Assembly (NCBI GenBank): GCA_030674155.1
Contig: CM060318.1
Location: 82,837,196-82,901,195 of the forward strand
Reading direction: 5' to 3'
From: Stramonita haemastoma
Lineage: Eukaryota; Mollusca; Gastropoda; Neogastropoda; Muricidae
DNA: 64,000 nucleotides
The notes under the pieces are model-generated. The model saw only the letters and a list, made by a program, of their open reading frames with translations. It was not told the DNA's origin and did not search any database. Below, piece by piece: positions 1 through 10,789 of the stretch. Made by a program: the position numbers and the translations under genes. The number at the start of each line of letters is the position of its first letter. The stretch's first letter is position 1.

Positions 1-350
1 TGGCGGGTAGTTCTGATTTTGGTGGTGGTGGTGTTGATGTTTTTTGTGTGGCTTTTTATTTCTTTTTTATTTCTTTTTTTTTTTTTTTTTTTTTTTGGGG
101 GGGGGTGCTTTCCCGTCATTTCATTGCTTGCAAAATAAGAGCAGAGAACACCAGCAGCTAAACAGAAGTGTGACAGAAGTGTGACATCTGATTGTGTGGA
201 ATGGTGATCATGGCGTTCCAGACAGTCCGCAGTCCCTGACTATAGGTATCCCTATTCCATGATTTGCACACATGGTGCAGTAATCAGAGCAGAAGGCTGC
301 AATTTTTTTTTTTTAATGTATAGTGTGATTTTCAATCTAGTTGGAGATAG
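1..350. other. AT-rich non-coding sequence
   Basis: Contains a long poly-T run (about 69-96) followed by poly-G, then ordinary mixed sequence. I see no credible exon, RNA gene or mobile element here. Confidence 0.5.
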
Positions 351-352
351 AG

Positions 353-353
<1 letters not shown>

Positions 354-397
<44 letters not shown>
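354..397. repeat. (GT)n microsatellite
   Basis: Near-perfect GT dinucleotide run. The surrounding open frames, Cys-Val on one strand and Thr-His on the other, are translations of this tract. Confidence 0.95.
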
Positions 398-399
<2 letters not shown>

Positions 400-1205
400 T
401 GCAGTAGGTTGCAAAAATGGGAGGCTGCAAGTTCCAGTCCCATTGAAGATGTGCGTGTACATGTGTGTGTGTGTATACGCACATTGTGTGCACACATGCG
501 AGCGCGCACGCGCGCGTAAAGTATGTGTGTGTAAATATGTGAGTGTGCTATTTATTTCTTTTTGCTTGAAAAGCGAGTTCAATAGCCAGATGCTTGTACT
601 TGTCCGAGGCTTATTATGGCTAATCAGTGACTGCTAAATGTCCAGTTCTGTCCAGAGATAAAGTATGCTTTCAATGCTATATAAACTCATACTTAAATGA
701 ATTGTTGAAATGTATGCTCTTGTGTGTTTGTGTGTACATGTGCGTATGTGCACCAGAGTGTTTATGTCTGTGCATGAATGTGTGTATGCATGTATGTTGC
801 CTCTTTCTCTCTCTCCGGTTTTGTTTTCATTGGCCTATAAAACCGAGTGTATAGTGTGTGCATGCACGACTCCATCATATCATTTTAATTTCTGTTCGAC
901 TTATTTCTAAAACATGCCAGCTTCTTTTGCGACACACATATCTAAAGAAACCCTACCATAACTAACTAGTGGAAAACAATGTCACTAAAAGTAATGCCGC
1001 TGTTTAAACAGGCAAAAAAAACAAAATTTTTTTTTTAAAGGTTTCAATTGAAGTTTAGCAGATTACCATGCCACTTATGTTCACACTTATGTAAGACAAT
1101 TTGTAAGTAAGAAAAATATCCAAGACCGGATACTTGAGTATCATTGTATGCCTGTATTTATGTAGTCATATGTGTGCATGCATGTGTGTGTGTGAGTGTG
1201 TTTAC
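398..1205. other. Non-coding, GT-rich cryptic simple sequence
   Basis: Interrupted TGTG/CATG-rich segments at 440-540 and 720-800 and otherwise AT-rich sequence. No exon or element recognised. Confidence 0.45.
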
Positions 1206-1208
1206 GTA

Positions 1209-1311
<103 letters not shown>

Positions 1312-1319
1312 AATGAGAG

Positions 1320-1412
1320 AATGAATAATCTTTATTTTCCAAGGGTAACAGAGTAAGCATGCACATAATTTTTGTTCATCCGGCCCTTGCCCTGATCAGG
1401 GAATTGCAGCCC
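1320..1412 (-). mobile_element. Retroelement 3' tail, minus orientation
   Basis: Reads on the minus strand as a pyrimidine-rich block containing GGGCAAGGGCCGG, then a short stem and an A-rich AAAATAAAGATTATTCATT end. The same block recurs at 3885-3955. This is the usual layout of a non-LTR retrotransposon or SINE 3' end. The family is not identified. Confidence 0.55.
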
Positions 1413-1417
1413 CCCAA

Positions 1418-1418
<1 letters not shown>

Positions 1419-1487
<69 letters not shown>
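1419..1487. repeat. (GA)n microsatellite
   Basis: GA tract on the other side of the retroelement tail at 1320-1412. The element is therefore flanked on both sides by the same simple repeat. Confidence 0.95.
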
Positions 1488-1489
<2 letters not shown>

Positions 1490-1684
1490 CACTTCCATCC
1501 ACATTATCTCACATGGACAAATAGAACATACACACACATGTACAAGAGCATACATCTGCCATCACTCACTATTTTTGGCATACATCACATGCATGCATAG
1601 CCTCACATGCATATACAACACATACACGTGTATATATGCACACACCACATATACATTACACATGTATTTATTACTTATTTTTAT

Positions 1685-1855
1685 TCTTTTATTTCAAGGA
1701 TAATGGAATAAGCACTCATTTGCTTTTTTCACATCAAGTCCCTGTGTGTATGCAGTTTTGTAAATTTTGTCACCCTTCCCACTGGCACACAATGGCCTAC
1801 TCTTCCAAAAAGTGAAACAGCTTTTTAAAAAAATGTGTGCACGGGACCTCAGTTT
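1685..1855 (-). mobile_element. SINE family 1, 3' fragment
   Basis: The minus strand matches the 3' half of the full-length SINE at 4685-5023: the AGTAGGCCATTGTGTGCC block, then ACTGCATACACACAGGGACT, then a GCTTATTCCATTATCC tail. The tRNA-like head is missing, as expected of a truncated copy. Confidence 0.75.
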
Positions 1856-2110
1856 ACCATATGATATGATTTCATATGATTATGTTACTTTTCAATATTC
1901 GATGTTGTATCCTTTGTCATATGAGACCCATTTCATTATAAAGTTCACTTTAAAAGAATTTTTAAAGGATTTATGATTGAAAATCTGCATCAATAGAAAT
2001 TCTGTAAAACTTCAACATTTACTTGAAGATTCCGGCGTTTTTGAAAGGAAAAGATGCGATAATGGCATTTCTTATTTTAAAGATCTGTGTATATTTTAAA
2101 GATCTGTGTT
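1856..2110. other. AT-rich non-coding sequence
   Basis: AT-rich spacer between a SINE fragment and LINE remnants. It has a short local repeat (AAGATCTGTGT at about 2081 and 2100). No gene recognised. Confidence 0.4.
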
Positions 2111-2117
2111 AGCATTA

Positions 2118-2222
2118 AAAGTTCAGTTTATCATCAATAACGGTACCTAGGTATTTTTATTCATGCACATGCTCGGTCACTACACCATCAAGGAAGAGAT
2201 TCGGTATGGGTTCAGGGTTTTT
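2118..2222 (-). pseudogene. LINE reverse transcriptase fragment
   Basis: The minus strand reads NPFPNLFLDGVVTEHVHE, a stop, then KYLGTVIDDKLNF. The YLGxxIDxxLxF block is typical of the segment after the catalytic motifs in non-LTR retrotransposon reverse transcriptases. The in-frame stop and short length show a dead relic. Confidence 0.65.
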
Positions 2223-2307
2223 GCGAAAATGAATTAGCACTTGCAGAATCCCATAATGTAAAAGCAAAGTCCGTCATTCACTGAATGTGTGCCTGAAAAA
2301 ACAACAT

Positions 2308-2499
2308 TTACGAGTATGGATATTCAAAGAGTTTAATTTTTAAAAGCTGGAATAGTCTTTGAGAGATTCGCTTGCAAATGTTGGAAATATGGGCAGACCA
2401 TGACATATGACTGTCTATAATAATGCCTAATACATAATGAGAGTTCATTATTTCAACATTTTGTTCTGCAACCGAAATAGAAAACAAATTTGCTTGCAC
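2308..2499 (-). pseudogene. LINE reverse transcriptase C-terminal fragment
   Basis: A 63-codon minus-strand frame contains VLGIIIDSHMSWSAHIS followed by NICKRISQRLFQLLKIK. This is the LGxxIDxxLSWxxHI thumb-proximal block of CR1/jockey-like non-LTR retrotransposons. Upstream catalytic motifs are missing, so it is a truncated relic. It may belong to the same family as the C-terminal fragment at 9007-9215, because the two blocks normally follow each other in such proteins. Confidence 0.75.
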
Positions 2500-2639
2500 A
2501 TTTTGTTGTTTCTGTCTAGTATAAACGTGCGTTTTATTATTTGTGCATTAAAGCACATGTGATTAAGTTCTGTCCAACAAAATAGTTTGCTGATGCTATT
2601 TTGGAGATAAGTGGTTAATTTGATAAGGCTGACAGGAAG

Positions 2640-3180
2640 AGAATGGGAGGGGAGAGAAAGAGACAAGGCAAGGCAAGGCAAAGCAAGGCAAATTCTTTTA
2701 TTCGAAGATAATAGATAAGCACTCATGTGCTATTTTACATCTAGTCCCCGCCCTTTTCAGGGATAAAATCAAGATAAAAATATACTATACAATAAAACTA
2801 TATGCAGTATCAAACAAAATACAAGAAATAAGGACGCTATAAATAATAAGGTAATAAAAATGCACTCATTCAGAAGACAAAAATCAGAAGTCACAAAAAA
2901 ATGATTTTGATTGTCAAAGAAAAAAAATGCGCTGATAAATGAGCAAACAAGAGAACATAATGAAGTAAACAAATGAAAACATCAATCAACAAGTTATACA
3001 AGTCATATAAATCATACATTTGGATAAAAGGGAAAAAAATTAATATCCTTATTGGAGGGGGTGGAGAAATACTACCAGTAAAAAATTACATAAAACATCT
3101 CAGATGTTTAAAAGAATGAGCATAACATTTTTATGAATTGGATAATGATTTACACACACTCACACACAGACATTTATTGT
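2640..3180. repeat. Duplicated block, copy 1 (other copy at 7500-8000)
   Basis: The sequence from the AAGGCAAGGCAA retro-tail through GGGATAAAATCAAGATAAAA, a CAGTATCAAACAA block and an ATGCACTCATTCAGAAG block is repeated with small changes at 7500-8000 in the same orientation. Both copies end in a run of CA repeats. Confidence 0.8.
2660..2762 (-). mobile_element. Retroelement 3' tail (AAGGC type)
   Basis: On the minus strand: CCCTGAAAAGGGCGGGGACT, a hairpin-like block, GAGTGCTTATCTATTATC, then AATAAAAGAATTTGCC and a (TTGCC)n tail. Related copies lie at 6643-6750 and 7503-7600. The GCTTATCTATTATC piece resembles the tail of SINE family 1, so SINE and LINE may share a 3' end. Confidence 0.6.
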
Positions 3181-3447
3181 ACAGCCCACTTGAATATTTA
3201 TTGTAGTTACATTACAGTTGTTAAATGTTCCTACTTTGTTGAGTTTAAATTTTGCTCCTGTTTTTAAGAGTATCATTATCACTTTTTTTTTTTTAAGCGT
3301 ACAAAAATACTGCCATGAATGCTATCTTATGATGTTTTCTCTTTCCACCTTTTCCACTCACTTCAATAACTTCCATTACACTTTCCATTTTTCTCATCTA
3401 ATATCACTTAAGAGTGAACAGACGTTGAATTGAAGACAACAACAACA

Positions 3448-3478
<31 letters not shown>

Positions 3479-3545
3479 CATACACACACACTTATTCACT
3501 GGTTCTCGCACATTTCATCAATAAACTTAATTCTAAGGGAAATAT
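3181..3545. other. AT-rich spacer with (CA)n at 3448-3475
   Basis: Ordinary AT-rich sequence ending in a CA microsatellite. The stretch after it (CACTGGTTCTCG) also occurs after the CA repeats at about 8124, continuing the duplication described at 2640-3180. Confidence 0.5.
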
Positions 3546-3548
3546 ATA

Positions 3549-3823
3549 TGTGACGCTGCACAACGAAATGAGTCACTTAGCACATAATCCACTTTTCCGC
3601 TAGGAGCCATTAAAGGCAGGTAGGGTGAGGATGTCGATTTTGATTTATTATAAAACTATGACACTTATTCTACCTTGTAGTAAAATATCAAGGCTTAATT
3701 CTGTTTCCTTTTGTCTTTAAACGTGCTTTGAAAATAGTGAAGCCCTCATTCTGACCACCTATCCGGATGCTAAAATTTTGTCTATTTCTCATTTCCTGCA
3801 GTCTATCATTTCAAATTGTAATA
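3549..3823 (+). mobile_element. MITE family 1, 3'-truncated copy
   Basis: Begins TGTGACGCTGCACAACG and stays alignable to the full-length copies at 9930-10353 and 26848-27270 up to the GTAATAG block, then runs into a GA-rich stretch. The right terminal repeat is missing. It is more diverged than the other two copies. Confidence 0.75.
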
Positions 3824-3884
3824 GAGAGAGATGTTCCATGTCTCTCTCTATTTATAAATAGAGGGGGGGGGGGGGATAATGAAT

Positions 3885-3955
3885 GAATGAATAATCTTTA
3901 TTTTTCAAGGTTTACATACTTTTTTTAATCTGGCCCTTGCCCTGATCAGGGACCC
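3885..3955 (-). mobile_element. Retroelement 3' tail, minus orientation
   Basis: Same GAATGAATAATCTTTATTTT start (plus strand) and CCTTGCCCTGATCAGGG block as at 1320-1412. It follows a poly-G run at about 3863-3875. Confidence 0.55.
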
Positions 3956-4364
3956 CCCTCCCTACATACCAGCATCACCAACACAGCAGTTCAACCAATA
4001 TTTTAAAAGAAAACGGGATACATTCAACAAAACGCGTAATCATAACTGGATACACGGATGATATTTAAACAAAAGAAAAAAAAAAAAGTATTTGCAAATA
4101 CATAGTCCACAGCTGACACGAATATTATCTAGACATATGCACTAGATATAGTATCGTAAAACAAGTAGATTAAGTGAGAGGAGAAAAACAAAAGAAGAAA
4201 AAAGCACACAACCAAGAAAATCAACAATCAAAGAATTTTGAAAAAAAAAAAATTGACATGATAGTGGAACAGCCCAAAAGGGACCTAAGTATTACATTTT
4301 CAAATAGTGTTCCAAGTATATATGGATAAGTAAGTCCAAAGACTAGGCTAATATATATATATAT

Positions 4365-4420
<56 letters not shown>

Positions 4421-4684
4421 TGTGTGAGGGGGAAAACAAACAAAGTAGCCATAAAAAGGAAAAAAAAACTACACACATAAAAAACAAACAAAATAAAAAA
4501 CCCTTTAAACACAAAGCTACATAAAAACACCTTGTATTTAAATGGTAAGAATACAATTTCAATCCAACATAAGAAGCAAACACACCTCTCCATAATAAGT
4601 CTAGGATAGCATATGTGAAGGTGGAAGATGGAAAGGAAAGGAAAGGAAAAGAAAGGAAAGGAAAGGAGAGAGAGAGAGAGAGAG

Positions 4685-5021
4685 ATTGATTGATTGATTC
4701 TTTTATATCGAGGATAATGGGATAAGCACTCTTGTGCTCTTTTACATCCAGTCTCCGTGTGTATGCAGTTTTGTAAATGTCATCTGTTCCCACCGGCACA
4801 CGATGGCCTACTCTTACGAAAAGCGGAACAGGATTTAACGTGTGCGCAAGATGTTCTGCATGCGTTCGCACACGGGGCCTTGGTTTAAAGTCTCATCCGA
4901 AGGACTTGGGAGAGTGGAGTCAGCACTGATGTTAACTCCAGGAGAAAAATCTCCTTGACCAGATTCGAACCCGGGTCTTCAAATTGCCAGCGCAATGTTC
5001 TGACCACTAGGCTATCCGTCC

Positions 5022-5023
<2 letters not shown>
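4685..5023 (-). mobile_element. SINE family 1, full-length tRNA-derived SINE
   Basis: On the minus strand it starts GGGGACGGATAGCCTAGTGG, which holds a tRNA-like A box. A B box follows at GGGTTCGAATC about 50 bases on. Next come a core with CCTTCGGATGAGACTTTAAA, the CTTTTCGTAAGAGTAGGCC block and a 3' tail ending in (AATC)n. Length is about 339 bp. It sits inside a GA tract, so the target duplication is probably GAGAGA. The RNA polymerase III boxes and tail are typical of a retroposed SINE. Confidence 0.9.
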
Positions 5024-5062
<39 letters not shown>

Positions 5063-5442
5063 AAATTACATTGTCATCTAAAGCCAGTCAACAAGGTGTT
5101 TCAAAACATCTACAAAAACACTTCTTTAATAAATAGTTAACTATCATCAATGAAACCTGTAAGCTTATAATGTGGCCAAATGCTGAACAATAAAATAAAA
5201 GAAAAACCCAAAGGCAAACAAATAACCCCCCAAAAAAGAACTGTATTTTAAACCAAAAAAAACCCCAATGAAACATTTACAGCTATATAAACCAGTTTTT
5301 AATCGAAATCATTGTATAAAAAAAATCTATACTAATGAAAAAGAAGAGGAAAATTGCAATTATTTAAGATAATTATACACAAAGCATCACTAAAGCATAC
5401 ATACATAAAAAAACCCATTCCATGTGTGTGTGTGTGTGTGTG

Positions 5443-5547
<105 letters not shown>

Positions 5548-5742
5548 TGTGTGGGGAGGGGGGAAAAACAAGCAAAGAAGGCATATAGAAAAACCCTTAA
5601 ACACAAAAAATACATACAAAACGCCTCTATATTCAAACGGTAAGAATACATTTCAATTCAACACAAGAACCAAACACTCCTATCCAGTGATAAGACTAGG
5701 GTAGCATATGTAGTTATGGAAAGGAAAGGAAAGGAAAGGGGG

Positions 5743-5837
<95 letters not shown>

Positions 5838-6216
5838 CAGAGAGAGACAGAGACAGGGAACATCATCAAAAAAACATTGTCATCAAAACAAACCAGTCAT
5901 GTATTTCAAAACACCCACAAAGACACTTCTCTAAACAATAATTATCATCTATAAAACCTATAAACTCTCAATGTGGCCTAACCAGGCAATGAAAAGAAAA
6001 AAACCCGAATAACAAACAGAAAAAGCAAAACTGTATAAAAAAAATCAAATAACAAAACATTTAAAGTTATACAAACCAATTTTAAATCAAACTCAATACA
6101 TTAAAGCTAACATATATAGTAATGAAGATGAAGAAAAATGCAAATATTCTGGACGATGATACACAAGGCATCACAAATCTATAAGCCAAAACATTCATAT
6201 GAAAAATAATACATTC

Positions 6217-6274
<58 letters not shown>

Positions 6275-6280
6275 GTGAGG

Positions 6281-6350
<70 letters not shown>

Positions 6351-6573
6351 GGGAAAAACAAGTAAAAAAAATAAACAAACAAACAAACAAGCAAAAGGCA
6401 TAAAAAAATAACACACACATAAAAAAAAACATATAAAAACCCTTAAACACAAAAAAAACGAAATAAAATTCACATCTCCATATTTAAAGAGTAAAATACA
6501 TTTTCAATTAAACATAAAAACCAAACACTCCTATCCAATGATAGCATATGCAAAAGTGGAAGATGGAGAGGAA

Positions 6574-6642
<69 letters not shown>

Positions 6643-6647
<5 letters not shown>

Positions 6648-6750
6648 AGGCAAGGCAAGGCAAGGCAAGGCAAAGTATTTTATTCGAGGATAATAGATAA
6701 GCACTTGCGTGCTTTTTTACATCCAGTCCCGCCCCTTTCAGGGATACATC
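6643..6750 (-). mobile_element. Retroelement 3' tail inside a GA tract
   Basis: AAGGC-type tail as at 2660-2762, with (GA)n directly on both sides (6579-6645 and 6756-6861). It interrupts the third tandem unit. Confidence 0.6.
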
Positions 6751-6751
6751 T

Positions 6752-6864
<113 letters not shown>

Positions 6865-7063
6865 CAGTAAAACATTTTTTTAAAGGCATAAAAAGAAAAC
6901 AAAAACACTCATACATAAAAAAGCAACATAAAAACCCTTAAATAAAAATCGCATGTCTATATTTAAACAGTAAAGTACAATTTCATTTAAACATAAAAAC
7001 CATACACTCCTATCCAATGATAAGTCTAGGATAGCATATGTGAAAGTGGAAGATGGAAAGTAA

Positions 7064-7148
<85 letters not shown>

Positions 7149-7499
7149 CTTCAAATTTCATCTTCATGAAAAAATACATAAATAAAAAACCAGTCATCAA
7201 AATATTAAAAACATCCACAAAAACACTTCTTTAAACAATAATTATCAATGAAACCTATATAGGCTCACAATGTCGCCAAAAGCCTAACAATGAAAAAAAA
7301 CAACAACAGACAAACTAGCTCTGAAAAGCAAACAAACAAAAAATAAACCAAAACTGTATATAAAGAATTTTCAAAAAGTAACAAAACAACATTTCAAGTT
7401 GTACAAACTAGTTTTAAATCAAACTCCATGCATGAGAAAATATATATACCATTGAAGAAGGAGAGGAAGAGAGAGGCCACATATATAGCAGAGAGAGAG

Positions 7500-8130
7500 A
7501 GAGACAAGGCAAGGCAAAGCAAATTCTTTTATTCGAGGATAATAGATAAGCATTCGTATGCTTTTTTACATCCAGTCCCCGCCTTTTTCAGGGATAACAT
7601 CAAGATAAAAAAAACTACAAAATAAGACTATACCCAGTATCAAACAACATACAAGAAATAAGGACACTATACATAATAAGGTAATAAAAATGCACTCATT
7701 CAGAAGGCGAAAATCAGAAGTCACAATAAAATGATGATTTTGATTATTGAAGAAAAAAAAAGAAAAAGAGTGCTAATAGATAAAGAGCAAACTACAGAAC
7801 ATAATGAAATAAACAACTGAAAACATCAACCCACCATCTATCAAGTTATACCAGTCATAAAAATCATACATTTGGACAAATGGGGGAAAAATTACCTAAT
7901 ATCCTTATTGGAGGGGGGTGGGGGATACTACCAATAGAAAATTAGATATAACATCCCAGATGTTTGAAGAATTAGCATATTTTTATAAATTGGATAGTGA
8001 TTTACACACTCACACACACACTCACTCACAGACACAGACACACAGACACATACACACGCACACGCACACGCACACACACACACACACACTCACACTCTCA
8101 CACACACACACCCACACATATTCACTGGTT
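7500..8130. repeat. Duplicated block, copy 2 (other copy at 2640-3180)
   Basis: Same order as 2640-3180: AAGGC retro-tail (7503-7600), GGGATAACATCAAGATAAAA, ATGCACTCATTCAGAAGG, then a mixed CA/CAGA repeat at about 8005-8113. The offset is about 4.85 kb, with moderate divergence. Confidence 0.8.
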
Positions 8131-8164
8131 CTCGTACATTCATCAATAAACTTCATTCTAAGGG

Positions 8165-8505
8165 AAATATTAGCCTTGAATTCTGAATAAAATCATAACG
8201 GAACACAAGAGGAATCTATCCGCTGTAAGGCACATATTTTGGGACATATATATCCTAATCTCTTTATCAATCTTATGATTACAATCATAGAAATGATGTT
8301 TCTAATAATATATCATGATGGACAAAGTTATTCAGTGGGTTTTTTTTTTTAAGGATCATTAGTTACAATTTTACATAGAAATCAATTACATTCGTCACAC
8401 GTGATTATCAAAATAGAGCCTACAAAATATGAATAAAACATTTCTCAATATGGATGGTAAACCTTTTTTTATGGTAAACATGTTTAGACAATAGGTGAGA
8501 CATTC

Positions 8506-8537
<32 letters not shown>

Positions 8538-8745
8538 TACATAGTACATTCCAAATCAGGTTATATTGTGTATAGTTTTCAACTGACCCACAATGTTGTC
8601 GCTAGCTCTCTCCGTGATTTTAAGTGTAGGCTACTGATAAGGATCATAGATATCTTCATTACATAAGAAGTGGGATAGTGAAATCAGTCTTAGAAATCAG
8701 CTACAATTATACAATAATAAGATACATGTGAAACATTTACAGAGA
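8165..8745. other. AT-rich non-coding sequence
   Basis: AT-rich, with a short GA run at about 8505-8525. No exon, RNA gene or element recognised. Confidence 0.45.
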
Positions 8746-8830
8746 GATTGATTGATTGATTGATTGAATTTTATTTTCAGAAGGTGAAGGAGTAAGCATG
8801 ACAATTGCTTTTTTACATCCAGCCTTCTAT
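8745..8830 (-). mobile_element. Retroelement 3' tail
   Basis: (ATTG)n followed on the plus strand by AATTTTATTTTCAGAAGG, TAAGCATGACAATTGC and TTTTTTACATCCAGCC. This is the reverse complement of the SINE/LINE tail seen elsewhere. The upstream part of the element is absent. Confidence 0.5.
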
Positions 8831-8945
8831 AATGATACAAACTAGTAAAAGCAAACTAATAACAAGAAAATGGAGAAAAAACACACAAAAAACATAGCAT
8901 AATTCTGTTTGTAACAACCAATTATGTAACTTAATACTTCATAGC

Positions 8946-8948
<3 letters not shown>

Positions 8949-8989
<41 letters not shown>

Positions 8990-9006
8990 GGGGGGGGGGG
9001 GGGGGG
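8949..9006. repeat. (GA)n followed by poly-G
   Basis: GA tract to about 8984, then an almost unbroken G run to 9006 that abuts the LINE fragment. Confidence 0.9.
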
Positions 9007-9203
9007 TTATATATTGTTCGATGATAGATGGTCTCGATACATTTTCTTGAAAGAATAATGGCTTTTTAAATTTTTGAGAGGTTCTGGTAATGAATTCCAT
9101 AGGGTACCTCCTGAATAATGTAGGCTTGATTTGAACAAATCTATTCGAGGCTTTGACAATGCAAGTTTGTGAGTATGTCGTTTACTATTAATTGGGAATA
9201 ATT

Positions 9204-9215
<12 letters not shown>
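9007..9215 (-). pseudogene. LINE reverse transcriptase C-terminal tail
   Basis: The minus strand reads PRIDLFKSSLHYSGGTLWNS followed by LPEPLKNLKSHYSFKKMYRD. The S-G-x-x-LWNSLP motif, then about 10 residues and SFKKxxxxHL, is the well-known C-terminal signature of CR1/jockey-like non-LTR retrotransposon polyproteins. The frame upstream runs into a (CT)n tract, so the rest of the protein is absent. Confidence 0.85.

Positions 9216-9281
<66 letters not shown>
9206..9281. repeat. (GA)n microsatellite
   Basis: Perfect GA tract. It provides the Leu-Ser repeat in the middle of the 141-codon minus-strand frame, which is therefore not a real long protein. Confidence 0.95.
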
Positions 9282-9283
<2 letters not shown>

Positions 9284-9734
9284 ACAATATATGGCAAATA
9301 GAATGAAATAGAGGAAGCGTGGAACACAGAGATAGAATGATAGGGGAGAAACACTAAAAAAGGTGATATAAAGCAGGTAGGTGTGGAAAATAACAGAGGA
9401 CATCGTTTATCATCTTTGTACATTACAATCACTTTATTTCAGGTCAGCCTTGCAGAATGCACGACATGATTTTGTTGGATTACAGAATACAAGACATCAG
9501 TAGAATGTGGTAAAATGAAACAGAGTCAATCATGACCATAGCAAAAATTATACTTTTAAAAACAGTTTATTCTTAAAAAATAAATATATTACCTTTTGTA
9601 TGCAAAGAAAAATTACCAATGTATAAACCATGCATTTTCTGTGTGCGCAAACCCCTCAAACATCAGATATCTTAACTCTCAATTCAAAAGTAGGACCCAA
9701 AAATATCCACTTGAGGAATTCAGGAGAAAAAAAA

Positions 9735-9822
9735 TCTTATGTCATGGAGGTTTCATCAAGGTGATTTATCCAGTTGACCAGCTCTTTCTCTTTTCCAACT
9801 AGGCCGCGGATGTTGTTGGCAT
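9735..9822 (-). pseudogene. LINE reverse transcriptase fragment around the catalytic loop
   Basis: The minus strand reads TNLQYANNIRGLVGKEKELV followed by NWINHLDETS. It aligns with the better-preserved copy at 20064-20345, which has TYLCFADDINSLASKGQELV. The catalytic F-A-D-D is replaced by Y-A-N-N here, so this copy is inactive. The adjacent minisatellite grew from the sequence immediately to its right. Confidence 0.75.
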
Positions 9823-10772
9823 ATTGCAAGTTTGTAATTGTTCAATTATGGTGACCAATGCCGACTGTTCCCTATATTGCAAGTTTGTAATTGTTCAATT
9901 ATGGTGACCAATGCCGACTGTTCCCTATATGTGACGCTCCACCACGAAATGAGTCGCTTAGCACATTACCCAATTTTGCGCTAGGAGCCTTTAAAGGCAG
10001 GTGGGGGTCAAGCTGTCAATTTTGAGATTTTGATTGATTATTAAACTAGATCTGTTTATTTATCTTAAAATGAAATATCAAGGCATAATTCTTATTCCTT
10101 TTGCTTTTAAATGTGTTTTGAAAACACCAAAGCACTCATTCTGACAACCTGTTACTAAAATAAACTTGCCCGTTACTCATTTTGTCACATCATGCAGTCT
10201 ATCATTTCAATTTGTAATAATGTAGCACAGAATTGTCCGATTTTCAATCTGTTTTTTGTATTCGATAGCTACTTTATTACACATTAATAACATGTCAATA
10301 ACTAAAAATTGACCTCATGTGCACTCCGTCTCATTATGTGGTGGAGCGTCACATATTGCAAGTTTGTAATTGTTCAATTATGGTGACCAATGCCGACTGT
10401 TCCCTATATTGCAAGTTTGTAATTGTTCAATTATGGTGACCAATGCTGACTGTTCCCTATATTGCAAGTTTGTAATTGTTCAATTATGGTGACCAGTGCT
10501 GACTGTTCCCTATATTGCAAGTTTGTAATTGTTCAATTATGGTGACCAGTGCTGACTGTTCCTTATATTGCAAGTTTGTAATTGTTCAATTATGGTGACC
10601 AGTGCTGACTGTTCCCTATATTGCAAGTTTGTAATTATTCAATTATGGTGACCAGTGCTGACTGTTCCTTATATTGCAAGTTTGTAATTGTTCAATTATG
10701 GTGACCAGTGCTGACTGTTCCCTATATTGCAAGTTTGTAATTGTTCAATTATGGTGACCAATGCTGACTGTT
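9823..10772. repeat. 53-bp minisatellite derived from LINE sequence
   Basis: About ten near-identical copies of a 53-bp unit containing ATTGCAAGTTTGTAATTG and GACCAATGCTGACTGTTCCC. Two copies precede the MITE at 9930-10353 and about eight follow it. Variants (CCAATGCC, CCAATGCT, CCAGTGCT) occur in neighbouring copies, as expected from unequal exchange. On the minus strand the unit spans the residues just N-terminal to the reverse transcriptase catalytic loop. Confidence 0.92.
9930..10353. mobile_element. MITE family 1, complete copy with TA target duplication
   Basis: Terminal inverted repeats start with a perfect 16 bases, TGTGACGCTCCACCAC, and continue imperfectly for about 37 bases (AATGAG and GCACA shared). 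TA flanks both ends. There is no coding capacity in 424 bp. Inverted ends with a TA duplication suggest mobilisation by a Tc1/mariner-type transposase elsewhere in the genome. It is inserted in a unit of the 53-bp minisatellite. Confidence 0.92.
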
Positions 10773-10789
10773 CCCTCATGGTTTTCAAG

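Noticed and set aside
4221..4871. 216-codon minus frame, the second longest in the window
   Set aside because: It runs through a SINE, a GA tract, tandem-unit sequence and a (GT)n tract. The apparent protein is a mosaic of repeats.
9823..10772. CRISPR-like array of direct repeats
   Set aside because: The 53-bp units are head-to-tail with no unique spacers, in a eukaryotic context, and derive from LINE sequence.
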